This document shows, one piece after another, positions 38,902-49,369 of a stretch of 64,000 nt of DNA (position 1 is its first letter; each line of letters opens with the position of its first letter). The notes under the pieces were generated by a model that saw only the letters and a list, made by a program, of their open reading frames with translations, was not told the DNA's origin and did not search any database. Source of the stretch: Pseudonocardia thermophila (lineage in GTDB: Bacteria; Actinomycetota; Actinomycetes; Mycobacteriales; Pseudonocardiaceae); contig NZ_FRAP01000001.1 in the NCBI RefSeq assembly GCF_900142365.1, forward strand, positions 62,001-126,000, read 5' to 3'. Made by a program: the position numbers and the translations under genes.

Positions 38902-39825
38902 GTGAGTGCACCCCCCGCCGTCGACGTGCGCGGCCTCGTGAAGTCCTACGGGGACGTGACCGCCCTCGACGGTCTCGACCTGCGCCTGGACGCCGGTCAG
39001 GTGCTGGCTCTGCTGGGCCCGAACGGTGCCGGCAAGACCACCGCCGTCGAGATCTGCGAGGGCTTCCGCACCGCCGACGCCGGCGAGGTGCGCGTGCTCG
39101 GCACCGACCCGGCGGGCGCCCCGGACGCGCTGCGCGCCCGCATCGGCGTGATGCCGCAGGGCGGTGGGGCCTACCCGGGGGTGCGCGCCGACGAGATGCT
39201 GAGGTTGGTCGCGGCCTGCTCGGCGCATCCGCTCGACGTCGACTGGCTGCTGTCGATCCTCGGGCTCGACTCGTGCGCCCGCACGTCGTACAAGCGTCTG
39301 TCCGGCGGCCAGCAGCAGCGTCTCGCGCTGGCGTGCGCGGTCGTCGGGCGGCCGGAGCTGGTCTTCCTCGACGAGCCCACGGCCGGGCTGGACCCGCAGG
39401 GCCGCCACCTCGTGTGGGAGCTGGTGCGGGCGCTGCGCCGGGACGGGGTGGCGGTGCTGCTCACCACCCACTTGATGGAGGAGGTCGAGGCGCTGGCCGA
39501 CGAAGTGGTGATCATCGACCACGGCCGGGTCGTCGCCGCGGGCTCGCCCGCCGCGCTGACCGCCGGCTCTGACCACCGGGAGCTGCGGTTCCGCGCCAAG
39601 CCCGGCATGGACGTCGCCGAGCTGGCCGCCGCACTGCCCCCCGACTGCCGGGCCGCCGAGCCTGCCGCCGGCCGCTACGTCGTGCAGGGCCGCATCGATC
39701 CGTCAGTGCTCGCGACCGTCACGAAGTGGTGCGCGCAGCAGGGCGCGCTCGCGGACGACGTGCAGATCACCCGCCGCAGCCTCGAGGACGTCTTCCTCGA
39801 GCTGACCGGGCGGGAGCTGCGATGA
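38902..39825 (+). CDS. ABC transporter ATP-binding protein
   Basis: A 307-residue ABC-2-type ATPase. Walker A LLGPNGAGKTTAVEI, signature RLSGGQQQRLALACAVVG and Walker B LVFLDEPTAGLDPQG are intact, and a ~80-residue C-terminal extension typical of exporters (DrrA-like) follows. GTG 38902 is 10 bp after mptB. With the overlapping permease gene it forms an exporter whose cargo is unknown; the location before ctaA is conserved in mycobacteria (Rv1458c). Confidence 0.92.
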   Translation: MSAPPAVDVRGLVKSYGDVTALDGLDLRLDAGQVLALLGPNGAGKTTAVEICEGFRTADAGEVRVLGTDPAGAPDALRARIGVMPQGGGAYPGVRADEMLRLVAACSAHPLDVDWLLSILGLDSCARTSYKRLSGGQQQRLALACAVVGRPELVFLDEPTAGLDPQGRHLVWELVRALRRDGVAVLLTTHLMEEVEALADEVVIIDHGRVVAAGSPAALTAGSDHRELRFRAKPGMDVAELAAALPPDCRAAEPAAGRYVVQGRIDPSVLATVTKWCAQQGALADDVQITRRSLEDVFLELTGRELR

Positions 39826-40601
39826 CCGCGCGCTTCCCCGAGGGGACCTTCACCCCGCGGCCCGGACCCGGCCGCCCGGCGCGGATGCTGGCCGTGCAGG
39901 CCACGACCGAGCTGAAGCTGGCGCTGCGCAACGGCGAGCAGGTGCTGCTCACCCTGTTGATCCCGGCGATGCTGCTGGTCGGGCTGACCCTGCTGCCGCT
40001 GGTGCCGATGCCCGAGCCGCGCGTCGACGCCGTCACCCCCGGGGTGCTGGCGCTGGCGGTCATGTCCACCGCCTTCACCGGGCAGGCGATCGCGCTGGGC
40101 TTCGACCGCCGCTACGGCGTCATCTCCCGGCTCGCCGCCACCGCGCTGCCGCGCTGGCTGCTGGTGACCGGCCGGCTCGTCGCCGTCATCGGCGTGGTCG
40201 TCGTGCAGCTGGTGGTGCTGAGCGTCATCGCCGCCGTGCTGGGGTGGGAACCGGCCCCCGCCGGGCTCGGCTGGGCGCTGCTGCTGGTCGTGCTCGGCGT
40301 GGGCGCGTTCGGCGCGCTCGGGATCCTGCTCGGCGGCACCGTCCGTGCGGAGATCACGCTCGCCCTGGCCAACATCGTGTGGTTCGTACTGCTGCTGGCC
40401 GGCGGGATCATCGTGCCGCTGGAGCAGTTGCCCGGCCCGATCGCCGGGGTCGCCGCGGTCCTGCCGTCCGGGGCGCTGGCCGAGGGTCTGCGCACGGCGC
40501 TGACCACCGGCGCGTCGCCCGGCTGGCAGCCGGTGCTCGTGCTGCTCGCCTGGACCGCTGCCGCCACCGCTGCGGCTGCGCGGTTGGTGCGCTGGCGCTG
40601 A
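39822..40601 (+). CDS. ABC-2 type permease
   Basis: A 259-residue membrane protein with six hydrophobic segments (first TLLIPAMLLVGLTLLPLV near residue 45, last near the C-terminus) and the ABC-2 pattern around AFTGQAIALGFDRRYGVISRL. The start overlaps the ATPase stop by four bases (ATGA). Forms the membrane half of the exporter with the preceding gene. Confidence 0.9.
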   Translation: MTARFPEGTFTPRPGPGRPARMLAVQATTELKLALRNGEQVLLTLLIPAMLLVGLTLLPLVPMPEPRVDAVTPGVLALAVMSTAFTGQAIALGFDRRYGVISRLAATALPRWLLVTGRLVAVIGVVVVQLVVLSVIAAVLGWEPAPAGLGWALLLVVLGVGAFGALGILLGGTVRAEITLALANIVWFVLLLAGGIIVPLEQLPGPIAGVAAVLPSGALAEGLRTALTTGASPGWQPVLVLLAWTAAATAAAARLVRWR

Positions 40602-40672
40602 ACCGCTCGATCGCGGAACAGGGTGCCCGTGATCAGCGGTGATGCGGATGCGAGGCGACCGGCGCCACCTTC

Positions 40673-40678
40673 TACGAT
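40673..40678 (+). promoter_or_regulatory. -10 element for ctaA
   Basis: TACGAT ends 7 nt before GTG 40686. It follows the 72-bp gap after the ABC permease, so ctaA-qor probably has its own promoter. Confidence 0.5.
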
Positions 40679-40685
40679 CTGTAGT

Positions 40686-41648
40686 GTGAACCTTCTCGAC
40701 CGCCTGCCCACCACGTCGCGCTCGATGATGCGCGCAGTCGCGATCGCCGCGGTCGTCGCCCAGGCGGGCATCGCGGTCACCGGGTCGGTCGTGCGGGTCA
40801 CCGGGTCCGGGCTGGGCTGCCCCACCTGGCCGGAGTGCTTCCCCGGCAGCCTCGTGCCCACGCCGCACCCGGAGGTCGAGCCGCTCACGCAGTGGATCGA
40901 GTTCGGCAACCGCCTGCTCACCGGCGTGGTGATCCTGGTCGCGGCGGCCTGCGTCGTGGCCGCGTGGGGCGTGCGGCCGCGCAGCGCCCGGCTGGTGCGG
41001 CTGGCCTGGCTGCAGCCGGTCGGGGTGATCCTGCAGGCGGTCGTCGGCGGGCTGGTGGTCCGGTCGCAGCTGGTGTGGTGGTCGGTGGGGCTGCACTTCC
41101 TGCTCTCGGTCGTGTTCGTGTGGCTGGCGGTGCAGCTGGTGTGCGCCGTGCGGGACGCGTTCGACGGCGGTGCCGACGGGCCACCGATCCCGGTCGTCCC
41201 GGGCCCGGTCCGCGGGCTGGTGGCCACCTCCTCGGTCGTGCTGGGTCTGCTCGTCGTCGCCGGCACGCTGGTGACGGCCGCCGGGCCGCACTCCGGCGAC
41301 TCGGACGTCCCGCGGCTGGAGCTGGGCGTGCAGGCCACCGCGCAGCTGCACGCCGACCTCGTCTTCGCCTACCTGGGGCTGCTGGTCGGCCTCGGCTTCG
41401 CCCTCCGCGCGGTCGGCGGGCCCGCCGAGCTGTGGCGCCGGTACACCGCGGTGATCGCCGTCGCGGCCGCGCAGGGGGTGCTCGGCGGCGTCCAGTACGC
41501 GCTCGGCGTGCCCGAGGTGCTGGTGTCGCTGCACGTCCTCGGTTCGATGCTGGCCGTCGTGGCGGCGTCGGCGCTGTGGGCAGGTACCGTCCGACGAGCA
41601 CGATCAGAGCGAGCGGTGCCCGAGCCGGCACCTGCGGAGGTGATGTGA
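40686..41648 (+). CDS. ctaA: Heme A synthase
   Basis: A 320-residue membrane protein that oxidises the methyl group of heme O to formyl, giving heme A for cytochrome aa3 oxidase. Eight hydrophobic segments and heme-ligand histidines are seen, e.g. in SVGLHFLLSVVFVW, TAQLHADLVFAYLG and LVSLHVLGSMLAV. The exposed cysteine pair region reads GLGCPTWPECFPG, as in CtaA of Bacillus and actinobacteria. Its partner CtaB is encoded 3.3 kb away on the other strand. Stop and qor start overlap (TGATG). Confidence 0.93.
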   Translation: MNLLDRLPTTSRSMMRAVAIAAVVAQAGIAVTGSVVRVTGSGLGCPTWPECFPGSLVPTPHPEVEPLTQWIEFGNRLLTGVVILVAAACVVAAWGVRPRSARLVRLAWLQPVGVILQAVVGGLVVRSQLVWWSVGLHFLLSVVFVWLAVQLVCAVRDAFDGGADGPPIPVVPGPVRGLVATSSVVLGLLVVAGTLVTAAGPHSGDSDVPRLELGVQATAQLHADLVFAYLGLLVGLGFALRAVGGPAELWRRYTAVIAVAAAQGVLGGVQYALGVPEVLVSLHVLGSMLAVVAASALWAGTVRRARSERAVPEPAPAEVM

Positions 41649-42592
41649 TGCGTGCGGTCCAGATCACCGAGCCCGGTGGGCCGGAGGTGCTCACCGTCAG
41701 CGAGGTGCCCGACCCGGTCGCCGGGGACGGCCAGGTGCTCGTCGAGGTGTCCGCGGTCGGCGTGAACTTCATCGACACCTACCACCGCGCGGGCATCTAC
41801 CCGATCGAGGAGCCGTTCGTGCTCGGTGTCGAGGGCGTCGGCCGCATCGTCGGCACCGGTGAGCGCGTAGCGTGGGCCGGGCCGATGGGTAGCTACGCCG
41901 AGCGGGTCACGCTGCCGGCCGAGCGGGTCGTGCCCGTGCCGGACGAGCTGTCCGACGAGCTGGCCGCGGGGGCGCTGCTGCAAGGGCTCACGGCGCACGC
42001 GCTGATCGTCGACACGTTCCCCGTGCAGGCCGGGCAGGACGTGCTCGTCCACGCCGCAGCCGGCGGGCTCGGCCTGCTGCTCGTGCAGATGGCGGCGCAG
42101 CGCGGGGCGCGGGTGATCGGCACCGTCTCGACCGAGGAGAAGGCGAAGCTCGCCCGCGAGGCCGGCGCGGCGGAGATCATCAACTACACGGAGGTCAGCG
42201 ATGTCGCGGGCGCGGTGCGGGACCTCACCGGTGGGGCCGGGGTGCACGTCGTCTACGACGGGGTCGGCGCCTCGACCTTCGACGCGAGCCTGGCATCGCT
42301 GCGGGTGCGCGGGATGCTGGTGCTCTGCGGTGCGGCCAGCGGGCCCGTGCCCCCGGTCGACCCGCAGCGGCTCAACGCCGCCGGCTCGGTGTACCTCACC
42401 CGCCCGAAGGTGTTCGACTACGTCCTGACCCGGGAGGAGCTGCTCGACCGCGCGGGCGCCGTCTACGGCGCGGTGGCCGACGGCAGCCTCACGGTCCGCA
42501 TCGGCGGGCGGTACCCGCTCGCGGAGGCCCGCCGCGCCCACGAGGACCTCGAGGGCCGGCGCACCACCGGCAAGCTGCTGCTCCTGCCCTGA
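41648..42592 (+). CDS. qor: NADPH:quinone oxidoreductase (MDR family)
   Basis: A 314-residue zinc-free medium-chain reductase. The N-terminal MRAVQITEPGGPEVL, VGVNFIDTYHRAGIYP, the nucleotide-binding HAAAGGLGLLLVQMAAQRGA around residue 138, and the C-terminal LAEARRAHEDLEGRRTTGK follow the Qor family closely. It transfers electrons from NADPH to quinones. Conserved beside ctaA (Rv1454c in M. tuberculosis). Start ATG 41648 overlaps the ctaA stop. Confidence 0.92.
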   Translation: MRAVQITEPGGPEVLTVSEVPDPVAGDGQVLVEVSAVGVNFIDTYHRAGIYPIEEPFVLGVEGVGRIVGTGERVAWAGPMGSYAERVTLPAERVVPVPDELSDELAAGALLQGLTAHALIVDTFPVQAGQDVLVHAAAGGLGLLLVQMAAQRGARVIGTVSTEEKAKLAREAGAAEIINYTEVSDVAGAVRDLTGGAGVHVVYDGVGASTFDASLASLRVRGMLVLCGAASGPVPPVDPQRLNAAGSVYLTRPKVFDYVLTREELLDRAGAVYGAVADGSLTVRIGGRYPLAEARRAHEDLEGRRTTGKLLLLP

Positions 42593-42617
42593 TCGGGGGC
42601 GGCGAACCGGGCTCGGG

Positions 42618-42623
42618 CAGACT
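42618..42623 (+). promoter_or_regulatory. -10 element for the S9 peptidase
   Basis: CAGACT ends 7 nt before GTG 42631 in the 38-bp gap after qor. Confidence 0.45.
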
Positions 42624-42630
42624 CGCCCGC

Positions 42631-44574
42631 GTGCCGACGACGTTCCACGATCTCGAGGCGTACCAGAAGCTGCCCAGGCTGTCCGGGCTGGTCCTCTCCC
42701 CCGACGGCTCCCGGCTGGTCACGTCGGTGTCCGAGCCGGACCCGAAGGGCACTCGGTTCCGGTCTGCGCTGTGGGAGATCGACCCGGCCGGACGGCGGCC
42801 GGCGCGGCGGCTGACCCGGGGGAGCAAGCCGGACACCGCGGCGCAGTTCCTGCCGTCCGGGGAGCTGCTGTTCACCTCGGCGCGCCCGGACCCGGCCGCG
42901 GCCAAGCCGGACGAGGACGCGCCCGCCGCGCTGTGGCTGCTCCCGGAGGCCGGTGAGGCGCGGGCGGTCGGCACCCGGCCCGGCGGGATCGCCACGCCGA
43001 TGGTGGCGCGCGAGGCGGGCACGGTCGTGGTGACGTCGCTGACGCTGCCCACCGCGAGCACCGCGGAGGAGGACCAGCAGCGGCGCACCGCGCGCAAGGA
43101 CCGCGGGGTCAGCGCGATCCCGGACGACGGCGCGCACGTCCAGTGGCACGATCTCACCCCCGACGCGGGCCCGGCCCTGCGCAACGCCTCCTACGACGTC
43201 ACGCCGGACGGCTCGACCGTCGTCACCGGCTGGACGGTGCCGGCGGAGCGGGGTGACCGGCGCGCGCAGATCGTCGCGATCGACGTCGCGTCCGGGGAGC
43301 GGCGTGTGCTGGCCGGCGACGCCGCCCACGACTACGGCGGCCCGGTCGTCAGCCCGGACGGCCGTCGGGTCGTCTGCAGCCGCTCCACCCTGCCCACGCC
43401 GACGCGCTGCCCCGAGCAGGACCTCGTCGTGCTGGCGGTGGACGGCAGCGCCGAGCCGCGCGTCGTCACGGAGGGCTGGGACCGCTGGCCGATCTGGTAC
43501 CGCTGGACCGCGGACTCGGCGGCGCTGATCGTGACAGCGGACGACCGCGGCCGCTCCCCCGTGTTCCGCCTGGAGCTCGACGGCGCCGTCACGAAGCTGA
43601 CCGGCGACGACGGCGCGTACACGGATCTCGTCGTGGCCCCGGACGGATCGGCGGTGTACGCGCTGCGCAGCAGCATCGACCGGATGCCGGCGCCCGTCCG
43701 GCTCGACCCGACCACGCCCGAGCAGGAGCCCGTGGGCCTGCCGGCCCCGGCCGAGACGCCCGAGCTGCCGGGCACGCTCACCGAGGTCACCGCCACCGCC
43801 GAGGACGGCACGCCGCTGCGGTCGTGGCTGGTGCTGCCCGAGGGCGCGTCGGCGCAGCGGCCCGCCCCGCTCGTGCTCGCGATCCACGGCGGTCCGCTGG
43901 GCAGCTGGAACGCCTGGCAGTGGCGGTGGAACCCGTGGCTCATCGCGGCCCGCGGATACGCGGTGCTGCTGCCCGACCCGGCCCTCTCCACGGGGTACGG
44001 CTCCGACTTCGTGCAGCGTGGCTGGGGTGCGTGGGGTGCCGCGCCGTACACCGATCTGATGGCGCTCACCGACGCCGCCGTGGCCCGCCCGGACATCGAC
44101 GAGACCCGCACCGCGGCCGCGGGCGGTTCGTTCGGCGGGTACATGGCGAACTGGATCGCCGGGCACACCGACCGGTTCCGCGCGATCGTCACGCACGCGA
44201 GCCTGTGGGCGCTCGACCAGTTCGGACCCACCACCGACGTGGCGACGTACTGGCGGCACGAGATGTCTCCGTCGATGGAGCAGGCCAACAGCCCGCACCG
44301 GTTCGCCGAGAAGATCACCTCGCCGATGCTGGTGATCCACGGCGACAGGGACTACCGGGTGCCGATCGGCGAGGCGCTGCGGCTCTGGTACGACCTGGTC
44401 AACGGGCACGACGGACCACCGGAGGAGTTCCCGCACCGGTTCCTGTACTTCCCCGACGAGAACCACTGGATCCTCACGCCGGGCAACGCGGTGGTCTGGT
44501 ACCAGACGGTGCTGGCCTTCCTCGACCACCACGTGCTGGGCGAGGAGTGGCAGACCCCGGACGACCTCACCTGA
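42631..44574 (+). CDS. S9-family prolyl oligopeptidase / acylaminoacyl peptidase
   Basis: A 647-residue serine peptidase: an N-terminal seven-bladed propeller (about residues 1-390, repeated SPDG- and TPDG-type blades) and a C-terminal alpha/beta hydrolase. The nucleophile Ser is in AAGGSFGGYMANW, Asp in VIHGDRDYRVPIG and His in PDENHWILTPG; the oxyanion region is AIHGGPLGSWNAW. It lacks a signal peptide and acts on short peptides in the cytoplasm. It ends at repeat array B. Confidence 0.93.
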   Translation: MPTTFHDLEAYQKLPRLSGLVLSPDGSRLVTSVSEPDPKGTRFRSALWEIDPAGRRPARRLTRGSKPDTAAQFLPSGELLFTSARPDPAAAKPDEDAPAALWLLPEAGEARAVGTRPGGIATPMVAREAGTVVVTSLTLPTASTAEEDQQRRTARKDRGVSAIPDDGAHVQWHDLTPDAGPALRNASYDVTPDGSTVVTGWTVPAERGDRRAQIVAIDVASGERRVLAGDAAHDYGGPVVSPDGRRVVCSRSTLPTPTRCPEQDLVVLAVDGSAEPRVVTEGWDRWPIWYRWTADSAALIVTADDRGRSPVFRLELDGAVTKLTGDDGAYTDLVVAPDGSAVYALRSSIDRMPAPVRLDPTTPEQEPVGLPAPAETPELPGTLTEVTATAEDGTPLRSWLVLPEGASAQRPAPLVLAIHGGPLGSWNAWQWRWNPWLIAARGYAVLLPDPALSTGYGSDFVQRGWGAWGAAPYTDLMALTDAAVARPDIDETRTAAAGGSFGGYMANWIAGHTDRFRAIVTHASLWALDQFGPTTDVATYWRHEMSPSMEQANSPHRFAEKITSPMLVIHGDRDYRVPIGEALRLWYDLVNGHDGPPEEFPHRFLYFPDENHWILTPGNAVVWYQTVLAFLDHHVLGEEWQTPDDLT

Positions 44575-44631
44575 GGCCCGCGCTCGGCGCGGGGTTCGCA
44601 GCTGACGACGACGGGCCGCGGGCTCCACGAC

Positions 44632-44900
44632 GCCGAGTTGCCCCGTCCACGCACCGGCGAGTTGCCCGCTCCGGGCGAGCGAGTTGCCCCGTGAAGGACA
44701 CCGAGTTGCTCCCAGCGCGACAGCGAGTTGCCTGTGCGGAACCGCGAGTCGCCCGGTGTGACCGCGGTGGTACCGGGCCCCGCCAGGCGTCTTCCCCTCA
44801 GCCGCTCGGCACCCCGTCCGGGCAGTTCACCAACCCGGGGAAGCCAACTCGCCGGCCCGGAAGGGGCAACTCGCCGGCGTGGGACCCACGACTCGCCGGC
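44632..44900. repeat. 22-bp-period inverted repeat array B (convergent intergenic)
   Basis: Forward GAGTTG/GAGTCG units start at 44635, 44659, 44681, 44703, 44725 and 44746 (mostly 22 bp apart). After a ~75-bp spacer, reverse units (CAACTC-type) fall at 44823, 44845, 44867 and 44889, exactly 22 bp apart; the first is degenerate. Shared core with array A is GCGAGTTGCCCC. The array occupies the 391-bp gap between the stops of the S9 peptidase and convergent ctaB; the rest of that gap shows nothing else. Confidence 0.85.
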
Positions 44901-44965
44901 ACGTGCACCCGGGACGGCCGGATTCAGCGCGGCGACCTGAAGCGGTGTCGGGACCTGCGGGTGCG

Positions 44966-45895
44966 TCAGCCCAACAGCGGCGGGAGGCCGATGATCGCGT
45001 CGACGGCGATGGCCGCGAAGAGGCCGCACAGGTAGCCGTTCGACAGGTGGAACAGCTTCATCGGGGCGGGGTCGGCGCCGGTCACGACCGCGCGGTGCAG
45101 CCGGTGCGCCTGGTAGATGAAGTACCCCCCGCCGGCGACGGCCGCCCCGGCGTAGATCCACGAGGTGACGGGCAGCAGCAGGAGCGTCGTCAGCACCATC
45201 ACCCACGTGTAGGCGAGGATGCGCCGCGACACCTGCACCGGGGTCGCCACCACCGGCAGCATGGGGATGTTCGCCTTCGCGTAGTCGTCGCGGTAGCGCA
45301 TCGCGAGCGCCCAGAAGTGCGGCGGCGTCCAGAAGAAGATCACCGCGAACATCACCAGCGCGGGCCACTCGACGGTGCCGGTGACCGCCGCCCACCCGAT
45401 GACGACGGGCATGCAGCCGGCGGCCCCGCCCCACACGATGTTCTGCGCCGTGCGCCGCTTGAGCAGCAGCGTGTAGACGAGCACGTAGAACGCGATGGCG
45501 GCGAGCGCGAGCGACGCGGCGAGCCAGTTGGTGGTCAAGCCGAGGAACAGCGTCGCCACCACGCCGAGCACCAGGCCGAAGACCAGCGCGTTGAGCGGCG
45601 GCACCTCACCCTTGGCGAGCGGGCGGCGCGCAGTGCGCTTCATGATCCGGTCGATGTCGGCGTCGACGACGCAGTTCAGCGCGTGTGCGCTGGCGGCGGC
45701 GAGCGCCCCGCCGAGCAGGGTGGCGACGACCAGCCAGACCGACGGGAACCCCCGCTGGGCCAGGCACATCGCGGGGACGGTGACGACGAGCAGCTGCTCG
45801 ATGATCCGCGTCTTCGTCAGACCGACATAAGCGCCGATCGTGTCGCGCATGCGCCGTGTCCGCGTGGGGCCCCGTCGGGACACGAGCACGCTCAC
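44966..45895 (-). CDS. ctaB: Protoheme IX farnesyltransferase (heme O synthase)
   Basis: A ~309-residue membrane prenyltransferase that adds farnesyl to heme B on the way to heme A. Prenyl-diphosphate-binding Asp motifs are [20 protein letters not shown] and [14 protein letters not shown], with [16 protein letters not shown] at the first helix and nine hydrophobic segments. GTG 45895 is preferred because GAAGAGG lies 6 nt upstream; TTG 45901 is in frame. Divergent from tkt, as in mycobacteria. Confidence 0.93.
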   Translation of the reverse strand: MSVLVSRRGPTRTRRMRDTIGAYVGLTKTRIIEQLLVVTVPAMCLAQRGFPSVWLVVATLLGGALAAASAHALNCVVDADIDRIMKRTARRPLAKGEVPPLNALVFGLVLGVVATLFLGLTTNWLAASLALAAIAFYVLVYTLLLKRRTAQNIVWGGAAGCMPVVIGWAAVTGTVEWPALVMFAVIFFWTPPHFWALAMRYRDDYAKANIPMLPVVATPVQVSRRILAYTWVMVLTTLLLLPVTSWIYAGAAVAGGGYFIYQAHRLHRAVVTGADPAPMKLFHLSNGYLCGLFAAIAVDAIIGLPPLLG

Positions 45896-46129
45896 CGGCA
45901 ACCTCTTCGCGTGTGGTGGGACCGCTTTTCCACGGCGTTGTTTCTACGACGTGTCGATGGTAGCCCGGCGCATGACCGGACCGGTTCGCGGGTAGCCGTG
46001 AGGTGAATCGAACGGCAAGAGATCACACAGCACGTGGCTGCGCGGCTAGGGTGTCCCCGAGCCGGCTTGCCTCGCCGCACCGAGAGCGCCGCCCGTCCGT
46101 CCTACCTGCTGTGACCCACGAGGAGAGCT

Positions 46130-48241
46130 GTGGCCGACCCGACATCCGAGACGTCGATCGAGAGTCTCACGAAGATCAGCGTGCCCGACGACTGGACCGA
46201 GCTCGACACGCGGGCCGTCGACACGATCCGGGTGCTCGCGGCGGACGCCGTGCAGAAGGTGGGGAACGGGCACCCCGGCACGGCGATGAGCCTCGCCCCG
46301 CTGGCCTACGTGCTGTTCCAGCGCGTGATGCGGCACGACCCGACCGATCCCGACTGGATCGGTCGCGACCGGTTCGTGCTCTCCTGCGGACACTCCAGCC
46401 TCACGCTGTACCTGCAGCTGTTCTTCTCGGGCTACGGGCTGGAGATCGAGGACATCGAGGCGCTGCGCACCTGGGGCTCGAAGACCCCCGGCCACCCGGA
46501 GCACCGGCACACCCCCGGGGTGGAGATCACCACGGGGCCGCTCGGCCAGGGACTCGCCTCCGCCGTCGGCATGGCGATGGCCGCGCGCCGGGAGCGGGGG
46601 CTGTTCGACCCCGACGCCCCGGCCGGGGAGAGCCCGTTCGACCACCACATCTACGTCATCGCCTCCGACGGTGACATCGAGGAGGGCGTGACCGCCGAGG
46701 CCTGCTCGCTCGCCGGCACCCAGCAGCTGGGCAACCTCACCGTCATCTACGACGACAACAAGATCTCCATCGAGGACGACACCCGCATCGCGCTGACCGA
46801 GGACGTCGCGAAGCGGTACGAGGCCTACGGCTGGCACGTGCAGAAGGTCGAGGGCGGCAACAACGTCACCGGCATCCTCGACGCGATCGCGAAGGCCCGC
46901 GAGGTCACCGACCGGCCGTCCATCATCGTGCTGCGCACCATCATCGGCTGGCCCGCGCCGACGAAGCAGAACACCGGCAAGGCGCACGGTGCCGCGCTCG
47001 GCGAGGACGAGGTGGCGGAGGTCAAGAGGATCCTCGGCTTCGACCCGGACACGTCGTTCGTCGTCGAGCCGGAGGTGCTCGCGCACGCTCGCAAGGTCGT
47101 CGACCGCGGCCGCGGGGCGCGCGCCGCCTGGCAGAAGACGTTCGACGACTGGGCTGCCCGCGAGCCCGAGCGCAAGGAGCTGTTCGAGCGCATGCTCGGC
47201 CGCACCCTCCCCGAGGGCTGGGCGAAGGCGCTGCCGAGCTGGGAGCCGGACCCGAAGGGGCTGGCGACCCGCAAGGCGTCTCAAGCGGTGCTCGACTCGC
47301 TGGCCGACGTGCTGCCGGAGCTGTGGGGTGGCTCGGCCGACCTGGCGGAGAGCAACAACACGACGATGAAGGGCGCCGACTCGTTCGGCCCGGCGTCGAT
47401 CGCCACCAAGATGTGGAAGGCCCACCCGTACGGCCGCACGCTGCACTTCGGCGTCCGCGAGCACGCGATGGGCGCGATCCTCAACGGCATCGCGCTGCAC
47501 GGCCCCACCCGCCCCTACGGCGGCACGTTCCTCACGTTCAGCGACTACATGCGCGGCGCCGTGCGGCTGGCGGCGCTGATGAAGTCGTCGGTCATCTACG
47601 TGTGGACGCACGACTCGATCGGCCTCGGCGAGGACGGCCCCACGCACCAGCCGATCGAGCACCTGGCCGCGCTGCGCGCGATCCCCGGCCTGGACATCAT
47701 CCGGCCAGCCGACGCCAACGAGACCGCGTACGCGTGGCAGGCGGCGCTCGAGCGGCCGGAGGGCCCCAAGGGCATCGCGCTGACCCGGCAGAACGTCCCC
47801 GTCCTGGAGGGTACGTCCGCCGAGGGCGTGGCCCGCGGCGGGTACGTGCTGGCTGAGGCGTCCACGGGCGAGCCGCAGGTGATCCTCATCGCCACCGGTT
47901 CGGAGGTGCAGATCGCGGTCGAGGCGCGGAAGGTCCTGGAGGCCGACGGCGTTGCCACGAGGGTGGTGTCGATGCCGTGTCTGGAGTGGTTCGAGGAGCA
48001 GGACGAGGACTACCGAGCCTCGGTGCTCCCGCCCGCGGTGCGCGCCCGGGTCAGCGTCGAGGCCGGGATCGCGATGCCGTGGTTCAAGTACACGGGCGAC
48101 GCCGGTGAGCAGATCTCGATCGAGCACTACGGCGCCAGCGCCGACTACCAGACGCTGTTCCGGGAGTTCGGCTTCACCACGGAGAACGTGGTCGCCGCTG
48201 CCCGCCGCAGCCTCGCCCGAGTGACCGGCACGAACTCCTGA
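46130..48241 (+). CDS. tkt: Transketolase
   Basis: A 703-residue thiamine-diphosphate enzyme that moves two-carbon units between sugar phosphates. The substrate His is in [16 protein letters not shown], the ThDP/metal motif in [18 protein letters not shown], and the catalytic Glu region in [39 protein letters not shown] is also complete. GTG 46130 is close behind AGGAGA. It heads the operon tkt-tal-zwf-opcA-pgl; TAGGGT at about 46046 is a possible -10. Confidence 0.97.
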   Translation: MADPTSETSIESLTKISVPDDWTELDTRAVDTIRVLAADAVQKVGNGHPGTAMSLAPLAYVLFQRVMRHDPTDPDWIGRDRFVLSCGHSSLTLYLQLFFSGYGLEIEDIEALRTWGSKTPGHPEHRHTPGVEITTGPLGQGLASAVGMAMAARRERGLFDPDAPAGESPFDHHIYVIASDGDIEEGVTAEACSLAGTQQLGNLTVIYDDNKISIEDDTRIALTEDVAKRYEAYGWHVQKVEGGNNVTGILDAIAKAREVTDRPSIIVLRTIIGWPAPTKQNTGKAHGAALGEDEVAEVKRILGFDPDTSFVVEPEVLAHARKVVDRGRGARAAWQKTFDDWAAREPERKELFERMLGRTLPEGWAKALPSWEPDPKGLATRKASQAVLDSLADVLPELWGGSADLAESNNTTMKGADSFGPASIATKMWKAHPYGRTLHFGVREHAMGAILNGIALHGPTRPYGGTFLTFSDYMRGAVRLAALMKSSVIYVWTHDSIGLGEDGPTHQPIEHLAALRAIPGLDIIRPADANETAYAWQAALERPEGPKGIALTRQNVPVLEGTSAEGVARGGYVLAEASTGEPQVILIATGSEVQIAVEARKVLEADGVATRVVSMPCLEWFEEQDEDYRASVLPPAVRARVSVEAGIAMPWFKYTGDAGEQISIEHYGASADYQTLFREFGFTTENVVAAARRSLARVTGTNS

Positions 48242-48252
48242 AGGGATTGGAC

Positions 48253-49359
48253 ATGACCGACCGACTGGGCGCCCTGGCCGCCGCCGGTGTCTCCATCTGG
48301 CTCGACGACCTGTCCCGCGAGCGCCTGAACAGCGGCAACCTGCAGTCGCTCATCACCGACAAGCACGTCGTCGGGGTCACGACGAACCCGACGATCTTCG
48401 CCAACGCGCTGGCGAACGGAGCCGCCTACGACGCGCAGGTGCGCGAGCTGGCCTCCCGCGGCGCCTCCGTCGAGGACGCGGTGCGCGAGATCACCGTCGC
48501 CGACGTGCAGCAGGGCTGCGACGTCTTCTCGGGTACGTGGGAGGCCACCGGCGGGATCGACGGGCGGGTGTCGCTCGAGGTCGACCCGCGGCTGGCCCAC
48601 GACACGGAGAAGACCGTCGCCGAGGCGCTGGACCTGTGGAAGGCCGTCGACCGGCCCAACCTCCTGGTCAAGATCCCGGCGACCAAGGAGGGGCTGCCGG
48701 CGATCACGCAGGCGCTCGCCGAGGGCGTCAGCGTGAACGTGACGCTGATCTTCTCCGTGGAGCGCTACCGCGACGTGATGAACGCCTACCTCGAGGGCCT
48801 GGAGCGGGCCGCGGCCAACGGGCACAACCTGTCCGGCATCGCCTCGGTGGCCAGCTTCTTCGTCTCCCGCGTGGACACCGAGATCGACAAGCGCCTGGAG
48901 GCCATCGGCGGCAGCGCGCTGGAGCTGCGCGGCAAGGCCGCGATCGCCAACTCGGTCCTCGCCTACGCCGCATACCAGGAGATCTTCTCCGGCGAGCGGT
49001 GGAAGAAGCTGGAGGCGCAGGGCGCCAAGGTGCAACGGCCGCTGTGGGCCTCCACCGGCGTGAAGAACCCGGCCTACCCGGACACGCTCTACGTGTCCGA
49101 ACTGGTCGTGGCCGGCACCGTCAACACGATGCCGGAGAAGACCCTCGACGCGTTCGCCGACCACGGCGAGGTGCGCGGTGACACCGTCACCGGCCGGGCG
49201 GACGAGGCGCAGCGGGTCTTCGACGCGGTCGCCGACGCCGGTGTCGACCTGACCGACGTGTTCCTCACCCTCGAGAAGGAGGGTGTGGAGAAGTTCGACA
49301 AGTCCTGGGCCGAGCTGCTCGAGACGGTGCAGGGCCAGCTAGACGGCGCGAAGAGCTGA
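48253..49359 (+). CDS. tal: Transaldolase
   Basis: A 368-residue class I transaldolase of the Tal-Gnd subfamily. The Schiff-base lysine is in [16 protein letters not shown], and [13 protein letters not shown] plus [19 protein letters not shown] are family blocks. It starts 11 bp after tkt at ATG 48253 behind AAGGGA; a TTG six bases earlier is in frame. Exchanges three-carbon units with transketolase in the non-oxidative pentose phosphate pathway. Confidence 0.96.
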   Translation: MTDRLGALAAAGVSIWLDDLSRERLNSGNLQSLITDKHVVGVTTNPTIFANALANGAAYDAQVRELASRGASVEDAVREITVADVQQGCDVFSGTWEATGGIDGRVSLEVDPRLAHDTEKTVAEALDLWKAVDRPNLLVKIPATKEGLPAITQALAEGVSVNVTLIFSVERYRDVMNAYLEGLERAAANGHNLSGIASVASFFVSRVDTEIDKRLEAIGGSALELRGKAAIANSVLAYAAYQEIFSGERWKKLEAQGAKVQRPLWASTGVKNPAYPDTLYVSELVVAGTVNTMPEKTLDAFADHGEVRGDTVTGRADEAQRVFDAVADAGVDLTDVFLTLEKEGVEKFDKSWAELLETVQGQLDGAKS

Positions 49360-49369
49360 TCACGAAGCC

